In this document: piece by piece, positions 49,500 to 63,150 of the stretch
Numbering within the stretch: position 1 is the first letter of the stretch
How the letters are laid out: every line of letters starts with the position of its first letter
NCBI GenBank assembly: GCA_009792885.1
Contig: WMCF01000161.1
Coordinates: forward strand, 434,001-498,000
DNA from: Eremophila alpestris peregrina
Lineage: Eukaryota; Chordata; Aves; Passeriformes; Alaudidae
Direction of reading: 5' to 3'
DNA length: 64,000 bases
Notes under the pieces: generated by a model
Seen by the model: the letters and a program-made list of their open reading frames with translations, nothing else
What the model was told of the DNA's origin: nothing
Database searches by the model: none
Program-made: the position numbers and the translations under genes

Positions 49500-49860
49500 T
49501 AATGAAGATGTATTAATGCTTAATGCAGCTTAATGTAATAGGTGTCATGTTCATAATTTACAGAAGCTCTTTCTAAAGCATTAAATTCATTTATACTCCT
49601 TAAAAGCTACTCAATCCTCAAGGCTAAGTTAGTTTGGTTGGTGGGAGGTGGCTCTTTTTAGGATCAAATGATATATAAATTGTTAACATATCCAAACTCA
49701 TCCATTAGTGCATGTGAAAGCAATAAATGTGCCAAAGTAGCAATAACATGATCGAGGAAAGTCATTGTGGTCATTAGGGATGAAAGGGTTTCATTTATGG
49801 GACCAAAGAGAATGAAGGCTGTAAAAGAAACCTCGAGAGTCCTTGTGACCAGAAGGTTTG
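49500..49860. promoter_or_regulatory. Candidate conserved noncoding element
   Basis: TTAATGCTTAATGCAGCTTAATG at about 49512-49534 repeats the word CTTAATG, and many TAAT/ATTA and CAATAA words follow up to GATCGAGGAAAGTCATTGTG near 49751. There is no frame or repeat mark. It may belong with the block at 51.18-52.13 kb as part of one regulatory cluster. The call is inferred from composition. Confidence 0.25.
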
Positions 49861-51179
49861 CCTCATTTTGTTAGAATGGAAAACATTGTCTTTTGTTTCA
49901 TACATGGTTACATATTATACCAGCAGCTTTCATCATCACTTCTACCACCATCTTCTCCTCAGATCTGGAAATTCAATTGCAGACAATACATGAGAGTCGG
50001 GCACCCAAATGTGACACTGATCTGGAGTCCTTTGCACAGGAACTCAGAGACACTCTGGAACGTTGACAGACACCTGGAAGGGTGGCAGGAGACTGGCAGT
50101 TTGGGACTTGCTAAGCTCTGGGATTCACCTTGCTTGGCAGTGGAGCTCTTGCTGATGTAAGGAAAGGTCTGTGCTGACTGAGGCCAGAGTGGCCACAGCA
50201 CATTCCCCACTCAGGACTCTCTCTGACAGATTCCTGCCTCAGAGTCTGCCTCCCTCAAAGGAATGCAACACTGCTAGAGCAGGCACAGAGCACTAAGAGT
50301 ACAGAGAAGCATGGGACAAGAAGGACTTTTTGCATTCTCTGTGCCAGTAACAGAAAGCAGGCCCTGACACTGGAAATGTTTCTGTGCTGCCAACAGTGAG
50401 CCAGACTCTATAGTTATCCAAACTGACCAAATCTTCCCTTGGGGACAGCTGAAGCTTAGCCCAGTTTTGAAGCAGTGGCAAAACTCCTCTGGGAATCCAG
50501 GATTTGGCATATTAGATCACTAAAGAGCTTTAAAACCTGTACTTGCAATACTGTAGTTACAGTCCCCCTAGTGTCAGAAATCTCAGCAATTTACCACATC
50601 CTAAATTACAGCACTACCTTTGTCCTGATTCAGCTCTGGGCCATGTTGCAGAATTTGGTCAGCACTGAAAACTAAAAGCTTCAAATGGCTTTGCCTTTTT
50701 CCTTTTTATTTCTAAAAGGTTTCCAAACACCAGTTCCCAAACCGTGTTCCTGCTAGGCTAGAGATGCCCAGCTGGGGTCAGACAAGTTGGTCTGAACTCC
50801 AGCTGAGAGCTGAGTTTGACCAGAGGCACCCGTGTTGAGAAAAGGACTACACAGAAGACTACTACCTGTTCTCTGTCCACCTTGACCTCAAGGAAGAACC
50901 AGTATTCCCTAAAAAAGGGAATCGCCAGACAACCAGAACCTGGTCAAAGACTGTACCAGACGCTCCCAGTAGCAGAGCACTGGTGTTCCTCTGTTGTTGT
51001 TTGCCTGTTTTTTAATCTGTGTTTTTCCAGCACAACCAAGAGCTGCCTCCAGGAATCTGCATTGACACCAGGCTGAATTTCTCAGCGAATGGTGCCTGTG
51101 TGTGTGTTACAGGTACACGGCAGAGCCGAGGCAGTGCCTCCACACACACCGCTACAGGATCAGAGTGTGTCTAACAACC
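49861..51179. other. Noncoding DNA, nothing recognised
   Basis: Several overlapping short frames without domains. A TG-rich CCTGTGTGTGTGTTAC lies near 51096. No repeat family was recognised. Confidence 0.5.
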
Positions 51180-52130
51180 TGTAATTAAGTCATGTCATGT
51201 AGCCAGATTCAACTTGGAAAAAAATGCCTACAGTAATTGCATTTAGTTCATCTTGTAGCATGGTCCCCATCATAACTGCTAATTCAATTGTACGTTCATT
51301 CTGCCAGCTCATTGCCATTAAGCACACATTTAATTACTTCAATAAAGGATTAATATGCAGCACACAAAAGAAAGGACATCATGCCTTGCCAAAGCACACA
51401 GCTGCCCCACCATTTAGTGAGGAGATAAAGAAAGAATATCATTGGGCAGTATAATCCTGTTACAAATACATCATTATTAGATGAACATTCGGGACTTTTA
51501 TTTTTGTGCTTGTTATTCACCACTCAGCATACATATCTTTCCTTGGCACCAGAAAGAGCCATAATGTGCGAGTGACAGCTCTGCCATTGTTGTCCCGGTG
51601 ATGGCACTGCTGCCCCCCCTCCTCGCTCCCCCACAAGCTTGTAAGGTTGCTCTTATCTCGTCTCCAGGCGAGGGCTTACAGCAGCTACATTACAACATCC
51701 TGAGATAAGGGGCCCTGCTTGACATTATTTCTGTCTGTGCTGCAAACAACTGACAAGCATGGCAAGTATAAAAAAAGAGCGAGAGCAACAAAGGCGGCTG
51801 CCCCCTCCCCGGCTCCCCCCTCCCGCCTCAGAAGACAGCTCATCAATTCTCCAGGATGTACACAATCATTATTGTAGGGGAAACAAAGACCAATGTCAAT
51901 TGTGCGGTGTTATAAAGCAGTCCCTCAAATTAAAACCATGTACCTAACTGCATCTGATGGCAGAAGCTATTTAGCAGTGATATTTTACGGAAAGGCAATG
52001 AAAAGCAATAACTGCTTTATTTAATGTATCTGTTCAATCCAGCTGCCTTGGATGGGCCTTAATAGAAGTTGTCGATCAATGTCAGTGCCTTTGAAATAAC
52101 TGCAGCAGACTGCAATAAACATGAAGGAAA
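51180..52130. promoter_or_regulatory. Strong candidate developmental enhancer cluster (conserved noncoding)
   Basis: The left part (51180-51480) is dense in homeodomain words, including GTAATTAAG, CAGTAATTGC, GCTAATTCAATTG and TTTAATTACTTC. The middle has a TALE/MEIS-like TGACAG at 51573-51578, an inverted GATA pair (CTTATCTC at 51652-51659 and GAGATAAG at 51702-51709), and CTGACAAG near 51750. The right part has GGGGAAACAAAGACCAATGT (SOX/TCF-like) near 51878 and CCTTTGAAAT near 52088. Composition is locally GC- and CpG-richer at about 51570-51840 than the flanks. No repeat is visible over 950 bases. The reading frame at 51759-51947 owes its P/R-rich part to C-rich runs and is unlikely to be translated. 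Regulatory function is inference; the target gene is unknown. Confidence 0.4.
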
Positions 52131-55100
52131 GATAACTAAAGCTACTGATCAGCCTCTTGTTAACTTCCTGCACCAAGAGATTTGTCATTTGTTTGTTCTG
52201 CTTATAATAGCCGGGGGTGGATGATTATCATGGGTGCAGGAGGCTGTGTGAGGGGAGGAATGGAGCCAGCTGGGGAGAGGCACTCAGCAAAAAAATTCAC
52301 CCGGGATGCAGTGAATTCAGATGCTGCATCTCTCAACACACGGCTCTGTTCTCCTGCTCTTTCAGTTCAGGACAACTACTCCCTCACATTTCTCTGGTCC
52401 ACAGAGGAAATTGGAAAACAGCGTCAGGGACAACCCATCTCTTGCTCATCCAAGACCACATCACATTAGCAACACCTCAGCTCTTCCAATATTCTTATAG
52501 TAATTATCAGAAAAGCTGATTTACATATCCAAACAGATGCTTGAGGTGGTGACATACAGGCAGGTGGAATGTAAGCAGCTGCCTTTCAGGGAATGAATTT
52601 ACTCAAGTCAAGCCAAACAGGTGCTTGTGAAAGAGAAGCAGCAGAGTCTGATTTGTTCAGTTTGAGAAAGCAATTCATGATCCACCTCTCTGCTGAACCA
52701 GACATCATATCCTTGGCTTTGTGCAGTAGCTGCTCCTGGGGGAAGATAAGACAGCCAAAACCTGCCAGCCTTTTGCAAAAAGGCAGCTTTCAGTGGCAAA
52801 TGCAGGGAGCTGAGTATATCCCATTTGTCCAAAAGCAGATCAACTTAAGCAGGGCAAAGGCACAAAGCCTCTTCCCAGCACTTCCAGAAGTCAAAGATTT
52901 AGGAAGGGGCCAATACATGAGCTTATTTCAGCAGTGCAATGGAAACAACTGTTGACTTTCAGCTGATCTGGTCAGCCCATTCAACTTGTGTTTGAGTAAC
53001 TCTTATAACAAGATTCGATTATCCAATTCTCAGCAATATTTTAAAGCGGCATGTTGGCAGCCTTCACAGCAACAAAATTTGTTGTCATTTTACCTCTAGA
53101 GTCTCAGCAGGCTGATTGTTATTTGTTTTGATTCAAGGAGGCCAGACAGAGCTCAACAGGGACCTGTAAAAATTCAGGAAAATACAAAAAGATTCTTCCC
53201 ACTTTTTGCAGTCTATCGATTTTCCTCAAAGACTGTCAGAATCTCCCTCAATATACTGAGATCTTGGTCTCTGAAATTTTATCTGCTGGCCTCTAAGGAA
53301 CAGCAGGTAGGAATTTTGTATTACCAGGGAGTCTGTGACCAGCATCCTAGCATTTCACATAAAACACTGCCGAGTTATAAAAGAGTATCCACTGAATCCA
53401 GGCTTGATTATTTGCACTGTTGGACTAAGTTTCTGCTTTTCTCTCTGGTATCCAAGTACTACTATGACAAGGTCGAAACTGAACTTCCATTAATTACAGA
53501 TTTTTAATTGTAAAGTTCTGCTTAGGGTTAGCATCCAAGTGAAAAGACAAAAATTCTTTTCAGGAGTTTTTCTTGGCAGTTTTGTAGCTTGTTAGGGAAT
53601 AGAGCCTCATTTCATCTCATCTTTTTATCAGTTGGCCCTCACCTATGCAAGAGGATTCTGAAAGCACAGGAAAATAGGATCAAATGCATGCTACCACTTC
53701 TGCTTCAAAGGCAGAGAACATAAACCAAGCAGTAGATTGACTCCTCCAAGGGCATGCAAGAGCTGCAGCACCTGCAGACAAGTCCTGCACTCAGAACTGA
53801 TACACCCAGCCCCTGCCCATGGGCCCTGAGGGTGTGGCCACACTCACTGACCCGGCATGAGGCTGCACACTCCAGAGCGTTTACTTGCAGCCATCACTTA
53901 GAGGGCAGCCTGTCATGCACTGCTCATCTCCCACTACTGGAAATGGCACCCAAAACTCTTTGGACAGAGAGCAGCACCTCCACAGAACTCCACAGCAAAA
54001 TGTGAATGAAGGGAGAAGGCAGCAAGGACAGAGTTCTGCTGACAGCTTGAGAGATAAGACATATTTTAATGTCTCAATTTGGTTATTGCTTCTGCAGTGT
54101 GTCCTTGCTAGCTGCCTCTTAGAAGGGTGCCCTTGCCTTTCAGCTCAGTGATGTTACTTTCCAACCCATATTTTCTCATAACATATGCTTCATTCATAAT
54201 ATGGCACTTCACAGCTTTTAAAAGAATATTTTTTTCTTGCTCTTGGCTCTACATTTGTGAAAAAGAAATATATGTGTACAGAGAAGATAGATGTGGACTC
54301 ATATCTCTCTCACTTGTCTAGATGAAAACCTGCTCTGAGTTTGAGCAGCAAACCATGCAATTAATAGCTCTGCCCATTTCCAGTTTTCCCTGAGAAAACC
54401 ACACAGGCCATTAGACTAGATACCATTACTATCCAACTCAGTGACTGTAATATACAAAGTCCAGCCATTTCATAGTCTTCACATTTGTAGTAAAAATTTC
54501 CAAAATCTGTATCAGGAAAAAAGCACAAAAAACTCCCACAACTTGGGGCATAATTGAATGCCACGGACAAGTGCTTGGTTTTCAAACACTACTGTTTTAA
54601 GCAGAGAAGATCTGACCCCACCATTGACTTTTAAGGTGAGGTGATAACTTCTGTCTTTGCAAGGGCTCCTGCAGCACGTGCAAAGTTAACAGGGCTACTC
54701 AAGTGACCCCAAATTTGTTTTAGCTGTATCTCCCCAGATCCCAAGAGACACAATGCCTGCTGTGTGTCCAAGGCACAAAGCTCAAGCAAAGCTCTTGGTA
54801 TTCCTCCTGGACATAGCAGGTGTCTAGGGACAAGAATGAAGAAAATTTAGAGTGTAAAGAAAGGGTGAAGGAGGGGGCAGGTGGCAGCGGTATGTAAAGT
54901 ATCTGAGGCTTCTTGGAATAGAATCTCAGTTTCTAGTAGGACTCTAGTTATTTCCCAGACCAAGTGTAGTTACTGTGTTTAACAGGAAAGGCCATGACAG
55001 AAGGAGATTTAGACCCCTCAAATAAAAATCTTACACAAAAGCATTGACTGGACGTGATTTGCCAACCAACAATTTTCATGATCCTTGTGACTTAGAATTT

Positions 55101-58100
55101 TGAAAATTGTGTATAGGAGTTAAGTCTTAGAGGTATGAGGCTTGTCATTGCCACCCATCCCCTGTACTGGATTTAACTAAGAATCTCTACAAGTACTCTT
55201 AAACCAGTGTTAAGGGGAAATTGCCTTTCTTATGAAGGCCTGCAGTGAGGTGTAAGATGCTTGAATACCTGCTGATGGCAAAGCAGAAAAAGAACAAAGA
55301 ATAGGGGAAGAAAGTAATGGCTTTCCACATTTTGCCCAGCATGGAGGGGCCCTGAGCCTCCAACAGCATGCCCTCATGCTGCCCAGGGTATATCCTGGTT
55401 CCTTCTATCCCACTCACCACCCACACCAAAGGAGTGTGATGAATTGTAGCTCATCTTAAACCAGCAATCTGCGTATCTTCCTCATCAGGATGCACAAGTA
55501 TCCAACCAATAGAACCTGATCTAGCCTGTTATTATCAACTAAGCTAATAACCCCAAACACTGCCAAGGGGCAAAGCCAGAGTGGAGAAGCACTGACCTAA
55601 CACACGGCTCCTGCCAGCAAGAGGAGACTCAGGCTCCCACTGTGGTACTACTCCCCACATCAGCTCCAGGCACTTAAGTGTTTAACACAGGGAATACAGT
55701 CTTTGCTCTACATTTAGAGGTAACCACTGTCATCACTGTCTGAAAGAAAATGGAAGTTTCTCAGATCAAGGGAAAACAAACTCCACTTGTTGCAAATCAA
55801 TAGCGAGCAAAACTCTGCAGGAAAACTACTCTGAGCCTCATTTTGGCTTCCCACCTAGGGCCCACACAACTGCTGGCAAATGGCAATTGTGCCTGAAGAG
55901 TCAACCCATGGGGAGAGGGCTACAAGGTCCCATCATGGGCTGGCTAGGGGAGTTTAAAATCCTGAGGCCATTAGCACAGGACCAGGAACAGCCAACAAAC
56001 ACTGTCCAATCCCCTCCTGCTGCTAGGCTGCCCACTGAGCTCCCACTTCAGACCCCAGGCTGGAGAAATAAAAAGGGCAGGAGCTACACCTTTTAACACA
56101 GCAGCAGACACATTTTCAAGGCACCCTGAGTTTTTACCCTGAGAGGACAACTTATTTACTAGCATTAAAGAAAAAGACCCCAGGAAAAACACAATAGCAG
56201 CAGGTGGTTTGTGAGGCAAGGCATAAGAAGCAATTCATGTAGCTAAATTAAGGAATGGGTGAATTGAAAGCTAAGAAATGGAGCAGATTACAGACATATT
56301 TAAACGGTTTCAGCTCTGCACAACATTCTTTTTCTTTCCTTTCACTTCTATTTTTGACTTTAAACTTGTTCACTTTCAAGCCAAGAGCAAGAGACCCCAC
56401 AACACTGGCATAATTTTGTCTTAATCGTTTAAGAAGAACACACACCAGGAGACTGAGAAAGCTACTAACTCATAAGCTTACTTTAGCTCCCTGCAAATTC
56501 CATCCTGTGAATTAGCAAATGCTAGAATCCAAAACTGAGTTTCTTTTCCACCCCAGGCCCTTCAGGATCAACAACAATCCCCTTTGAAGCCCATCATATG
56601 AAGACTGTCACCTGTAGATCTTCTGATACACCCCTTTCCCATTTTTGTGGCATTTACTCCTCTACTTTCTTTCCTTAAACTCAAAGTTGTTATTATTCAG
56701 CTTTCTTGTTTCCTACAGCTTCTTTTTTTGATTATCCTACTAACTGAGAACTATCAACCAGTTGACCTCCTGCATCTGCATTGAAGATACTGCTAATGGC
56801 AGAAGTCTCCACATTTGGAGAGCCAGAACTGCCCTCCATCAGCACCAGCTTAAGCTCTTAGCAGAGTGCATACATTAAGAGCCGGATTTTAGCCATAGCA
56901 ATCATTTCCAGACCTCCTTTGCTTTGGACAGCACTACAGTAGGCTTTGCTGCAGGAGTCAAGCGCTTGGGGGGTTTTTTTGACAGCAAAAAGACAAAATA
57001 CCTGGGAATCAGCTTGAAGCAGAACAAACATTATGGGTTTTTTACAGGCACAACTGCTGAGGCAGACCCAGTTCCTCCAGACTCCCTGAAAACACTGTTG
57101 GCCATTCCTACCATATCACACAATGACTTCACAATGTAGGCAAATGTTCACTAGCGATTGGCACAGGACTGCTAACCTCATTTCCACTTGTGACCCAAAC
57201 CTGCATTGATGCTACTGTCTCAAGGGGTAAAAGGCTAGCATACTGCATTAACCCAAAGAAATGAAGATGTTTTTCCCATAGTCTCTTACATGTTCAAGTT
57301 TCCCTGATTAACATGCAGCTTCTGTTCCTCATGTTGGCCAAGGTCTCATTAAATCAGGTTTGCTTTCTTATTTTTCAGACATTGGTAGTTAACGCTTTTC
57401 CACATTTCCCAACATTTCCTCCATCCCTCCGAGTGCTGCAGGCTCACATAACGCCTCGTACCACCTTTTAATTCTACACAAACAGCCAAAAAGCATGAAA
57501 TATTGTAGGAAGGGTTCCTACACCACACAGAGAGCAGACCATGTGCTCTTGGAGGAAGAGTATTTCTCTGTGATCTGTACAGGTGCTGTTTCTAGGTCAT
57601 GCTGTGTGCATTTTCCTCCCTTTTAGAGGCTCAACTATAAAGTCACAACTGCCATCCACTTAATCAGGTTCTGTCAAGCCAGACCCTGATCCAGTTTTTA
57701 GATAACAAGGTCCTATAAAGAAAAATGTAATTAACATTGTAACAGAGAGGACTGAAGCAAAACCGTTTCTTCATTAACTGGACAAGCAGGAGAAGAAGTG
57801 ATCTCATTACCACAAGAACTTAGATGCTATTCAGTATGGTTTCTAGTCCTATTAAATCAGTAGTGGAAAACATGACATCTGTAAGTACCTACTACACAGA
57901 CACACTATCAACAGATAACACACAGCAGGCACTGTCACTCCTGTGTAGACCAAAATGAAGCACTTGGCGCAAATATGTGCTAAGTCAGGAACACACACAG
58001 TGTTGGGTACAACATCTCTAAAACTGAGCCAGCAGCAACACAACTTGTTTTCATCACGTCATGGGGGATCAAGAAAACAACAACTCTTAGAGAACCTGAA

Positions 58101-59563
58101 TGTGAGGGTTTATACAAGAATGTAAATGAGTAAAGATGGACAGATTGCAAGGATATTTTCTTTCCCTTATTGCTTTCTCCTTGTTTGCCAGTAATCTTTA
58201 CATTTAAAAGCAGCCCAAGTAAGCATTTTAGAAGATTCACCCATATATGACAAAACCATGGAAGAGTCACTAACCACAAGCATCCCAATCTCCATTTTAA
58301 TAATAAACATTCTTAAAGTCAGGGGGTTGCAACGTTATCTGCAGTAGGACCCCCGTCAGCAGAATATCTAAATACACATATAACTTGTGCTGCAATCCAA
58401 GGCCACATTGAGCAACCCAGAAGCCTCCACTGTGTTTTGTGGTAAAACCAGTCACCTCTGCCAGCCTGGCAGCCAAGGACACAAAAATAACCACCCTCCA
58501 AACTACAGAAGTATTGGATTTGCTACACAGAATCACTCCCAGAACTTTCACATCCCTGAGATTACTCTGAGAAAGAGTCTTTGCATTTAGACTTAACTGT
58601 CCATGTATTAAAGCAAAGCCAACAAATCACGAATATTAGACAAGGAATGATAATATAAATTTACCAGTACCTCTGGAGATGTGAGTAGAGTAGTCCCAAG
58701 GGGAGAACTAAGAATAGAATCAAAGAGCTTGGCTAGGGTTATTGTCTCTAATGGACAAAATTGAATTGACCACATACTGTCTGCACTTAATGGCAAAAGT
58801 AAATTAATTCACAGCAAATGACACCATTTGGTCAAAAATTGGTATGATTGGCTACTGACAAGTCAATGACAGGCTGACCACAGGACACCACTAATGCAAA
58901 GACAGGCATTTAGAGAATTCTGAAGCTACAGGACAGCAACAGCACAGCCAATTCCTCCTCAGGGATAACAACAATATCCAAAAGCTGTTTGCTTAGCAAG
59001 TTTTGTGAGACTGCCTTTCAAAAATAAATTATTTAGAGATCTCAGTTCTACTTTTATTGCATTTTACTAATCTGTTTGAAAACACTTTTGGTTTTCTTTG
59101 AGAGTTACATGAGCATATCAAAAAATTACACATGTTTCTGTCCATTTGAAAAAACAGTGCGTGTTCATATGTAACTCAAATTGGCTGCAAACAGCAACAC
59201 TTACAGCTGTGCTCAAGTTGCCTGGTGAGATTGATTCAGATTTCTGAAATCCAAGAGACCCATTAACCCAGTTGTTAACACTCACTAAAGGGTTGTACAT
59301 GAAATCTGTTGCCTAAGTGGTGCAAGAAGCCGGGGGTTACCCTACTGGGAGTAAAAAGCCTCTTATGCTGACCATCTCTGAAAGGTTCAGTGGGTCACCA
59401 CACCTCCCTCAGCCTCTCTGTGACAATACAGTGAGCCTGAATTCAGTGACTCATACACTCACATCAGTGTCCTACAGAGTCCACGTCACTAAAGGTTCCA
59501 AACCTTTCTCAGAGCCTATTACAATTTTCTTTCTACTGAAGTGAGTTGTGCTCTGTGTAACAG
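52131..59563. other. Noncoding DNA, nothing recognised
   Basis: Frames of up to 120 codons (52593-52955) occur without recognisable domains and with antisense overlaps. The sequence around 52195-52330 (CTTATAATAGCCGGGGGTGG onward) is GC-richer and could extend the neighbouring candidate regulatory block. No transposon or RNA gene was recognised. Confidence 0.5.
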
Positions 59564-59670
59564 CATTCCCAGACACCCCAGCCTCTCTGATGGAAAACTG
59601 TGGGAGCACACCACAGGAGTGCAGCAATGAGGCTGCTGAAGTGGTCTCCCCCGTGCTCCCAGCAGCAGAG
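59564..59670 (+). other. Weak exon-like segment bounded by splice-like sites
   Basis: A TAACAG acceptor-like end at 59558-59563 and a good donor match GAG|GTGAGC at 59668-59676 bound a 107-base segment that is open in one frame (reading for example ENCGSTPQECSNEAAEVVSP). The polypyrimidine tract lies some distance upstream (TTTTCTTTCTACTG near 59525-59538) and the acceptor is weak. The translation has no domain I recognise. The GC content is above that of the flanks. It could be a noncoding exon or chance. Confidence 0.1.
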
Positions 59671-62600
59671 GTGAGCCTGCACTCAGGCACCTCCTCCAGT
59701 GCAGGCTGCAACTCTGACCTCAGCAACACACAGGCACTGAATAAGTGGGGGAAATGTTGGGGGAACAGTTGAATGGAGTCCTGAGTAATAAAAAGAGGTT
59801 AGCTTTAAGGTCTTGCATCACAGAGAGGGTCCTGCTGAATTATCAAAAGGCACTTTAATTGATTAAAATTGCTTAAAAGGTCTCAACTGAGAAAAAAGGC
59901 CACGAAATGACCTCTCTTCCTTCACATTGCTTTGATTTTACTCACATACTCTATAGACCTTTAGTAGTTACTCTTAATTTCCCTTTGCCAAAGTTCCCAT
60001 TTCAGTTGCATCTTAGCTAGGACCTAACTTTTCCACTCTCTGTCTGAAGAAAACCAGGTCCTAAAAAGGTGCAAGCTTAACACTGTGTTTCTACTTGTAA
60101 AATCAGATTATTTACAGAGCAGGAAGATTTGGCCTTAAAAGCTTGACTTCATCTTTAACATTCCTACCTCCCCCTTTCCAGTGGAATTACACACATGCAA
60201 GGTGTAAGCTCCACACTTAAAATAGAACCAGCTTTCATTAATCTCTACACACATTGCCTGTATCTCCAGGCCATATTACATAAAACAAGGGAGCCGATGA
60301 AGTCACTAGAATATGTAAATTTTAAAAAAGGCAGTAGCCTGGTACCCACAGGCATTGCTGAGTCTTCACTTAGTAGTTCACCTTGGGAAGCCACTTAAGG
60401 CATCCAGGGAAGCTGAAGTAGTGTTCCAGCTGTAATCTCTAATACCTCATGCAGCCACCACAACCTCTGAGGAATGCAGCTACTATCAAAGATTTAATGC
60501 TTTTTCACATTAGTGATGTCAGGATAAAATGGCCATCTTCTCTGAATAATTTATCTCCCCACTGCATAATTTTCTTATCTCTTTTTCCCTTTTGGCTTTT
60601 TAGTGTAGATGGGAAGGCAAGTGGCTGTTAGTCCTCAAAAAAACCTATGGAGCATCCTTCCCATCAATCAATTAAAAAACACTTACCTTACACTCAACAT
60701 GATTTATTTCTTGTTAATACAATTGTCTCACTATATCCTTCTATTATTATACCCTTAATTCCATTAGCCATTCACTTAATGCTCTCTTTAAAGTTGACCC
60801 CAGTCTGGGGAGAAGGGAAAGAAAAGTTCGTCTAATAGTGGCAATGCCAATAAAATTCTGAAGCTTTTCTCTTAAAATCCTGTAGGTCACAGGAAAGACA
60901 GGTCCTGAACATATCCTGCTTGCTCTACAGGAGAATATTTATTTTTCATTCACTTTCAGCTAAATGGTTTGTTGGCTCCATGCTATTTGTATTTTCCTAT
61001 TTCACTATCTGCTGTACTCCTCTGACACAGCAACTTTACCAGAGAAGAGGAAACTTTTTCCATTCCTCCTCTAACAAAAACAACCCTGATTTCCAAAAAA
61101 GGCTTTTCAATTTGAGAAAAAATGTTGGCTTATTCCTCAGGTGAGGTTAGAGCCTGACACCCTCCTACCCACCAGGCCATGCATCTACAGCAGAGAGGAT
61201 GCTTTAAAACAACACCTAACTACAGAATCCTCACCAGGCAAGACCAAGGTTACCCAGGTATGTTGCTTACATGGCTGACTGTATCCTCTGTCAAATAAAG
61301 TTCACATAACCATCAGATCAGTTCTTGGGCATGAGTTTGGCAGTGCCTCTGCTTGGAAAGACAAATCCCCTGGTAACAAGGTTGCTCTTTTGCTTTCCTG
61401 GCAACACTGATGTCACCAGCCACAGCTGCTTCCTGAGAAATAAATTCTCAAAGCAGAAGGCAGGACCACCTCTCCTCAGGCTGAATTGTCACCTTAGAAG
61501 TCATCTACATGCAGAATTTCAGACCTCTCTTTCAGTGCAACAAATCACAGTTCATCTGGACAGCTCTGAGTTCACAAGGACAGAGTCAGAACAGAAAACT
61601 CACAAATACAGCACACCATGTTCCACCTGCTGATCAGCAACAGGCAAAATCAAAGGCAGAAGGATCTCTGGGAGAACCCAAAAACAGTGATTCCTGTGGA
61701 TTAATGGCATCAGGATCATTGTGCTTTCTTAACAGCTTCCAGGCAATTAGTCTTTTCTCTGTGTCTGGTCTCTTTCCCTCAGTTTTGTTTTTAATTAGAG
61801 TAATATTAGCAAGACTGTGAAGTATTTAATACCTTTCTCAGTACAAATTCATGCAGAGATTAATCTGTGCCAAGGGGTTTGGTTTTGGATGCTAGGCTGA
61901 TAACACTAAAGGCCAGAATCTTAGATTTTGGCACAATCTCTTGAGGCAGACACCCAGTGGTAGGTTTCAATTGCTGAATCCTGCATCCTTCCACTGCAAA
62001 AAGCCCTTCATTCATGCCGTTGCCACACAAAACCCAAAGCAGTTTGCAAGCTACATACATTGTACCTTTATTTTTGCTCCCTTTTTTGGTATGTAACAAG
62101 GAGCTGCGAATTCTCACACATTCACAAGCACAGCACTCATTCTATGAGCTCAGTTGAAGCCAAGTCCATAGGATGGGGCAAGATCATGGTCCCATCTCCA
62201 TGGGAACTACAGCAGCCTGGTTATGAAGTGCAAAACTGAAGAACCAGAAAGATATATCTATCCTGAGCATAATAGTAGTAATAACCAACAAAACTTACAC
62301 TTTGCCAGGGGCCAAGCCATCCTCAAAGAAGTATAATGTGCCTAACCAAGAGCTGCGTGTTGGAGGTTGATCACCAATAATTTTTTCTTTCATCTGTATC
62401 ACCAGAAATGTAGGTGGTGTTGCCAGTAAAAATACACAGGTTTCAGGTTTTGGTATGTTTTCTTGTTACAGCATGCTTTTTATTGCTCTCTCTCATCACT
62501 GACAACAATTCAAGAGCAGAAAGTTTTTCATGATTTGGGGTAGTGCTCTGCCTATTTAGAAGCTTTCAGAAATCACAATAAGATGTAAATGCTTTTCCCA

Positions 62601-62899
62601 GCACTTGCAAAGGCTTCAAGGCAGTTAAAATAGAGCTGCTAAGCGGACCACACAACACCTTACCACAGGGCTTCCCTTATCACTGGCATCCATCAGCTGA
62701 ACCTACACATTTCACTGGATTTTCCTTTACCTTGGACATTTTGTCCTGTTTCTCCTCTGAAAATTCCTTACTACCACACAGTTCATTTCACAAAAGCAAT
62801 TAACAGTGGTCAGGGTGTGTATACGAGTCTCTCCTAATACCTGCTATGTGTGACTGTCCAGTAGGTGTGTTCTGCTATACCTTGTTAGGCAGCAGCAAA
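59671..62899. other. Noncoding DNA, nothing recognised
   Basis: No exon, RNA gene or dated repeat recognised. Frames up to about 103 codons at 61325-61820 overlap each other and have no domain. Confidence 0.5.
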
Positions 62900-63150
62900 G
62901 CAGTCACAAAAACAAATGGAACTCCAATTTGCTATTGATTTACTTTAAACCCTAATAAACAGGGCTAATGCTGATAATTGCCAAACCCCTGCCCAAATAA
63001 AACTATGACACTTCATAAATATCCAATAAAGATAGACCAACATGTGCCCCATTTCCCCCAGTATTTATAAATATATCCGTTTAACACTGAATCGTCTGTC
63101 AAGAAATGTCATCTCAGTCATACCCAGATGTTCTATTTTAAGCATGAATC
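62900..63150. promoter_or_regulatory. Candidate conserved noncoding element
   Basis: An AT-rich block with ACCCTAATAAACAGGGCTAATG near 62949, TGATAATTGCC near 62972, CAATAAAGATAG near 63025 and TATTTATAAATATATCC near 63062. It carries homeodomain, GATA and MEF2-like words and has no reading frame. The evidence is motif density alone. Confidence 0.2.

Noticed and set aside
51759..51947. ATG frame with a K/E/R and P-rich start in the candidate enhancer
   Set aside because: The proline/arginine content comes from C-rich runs. The sequence behaves like a motif-rich noncoding element, and no domain is visible.
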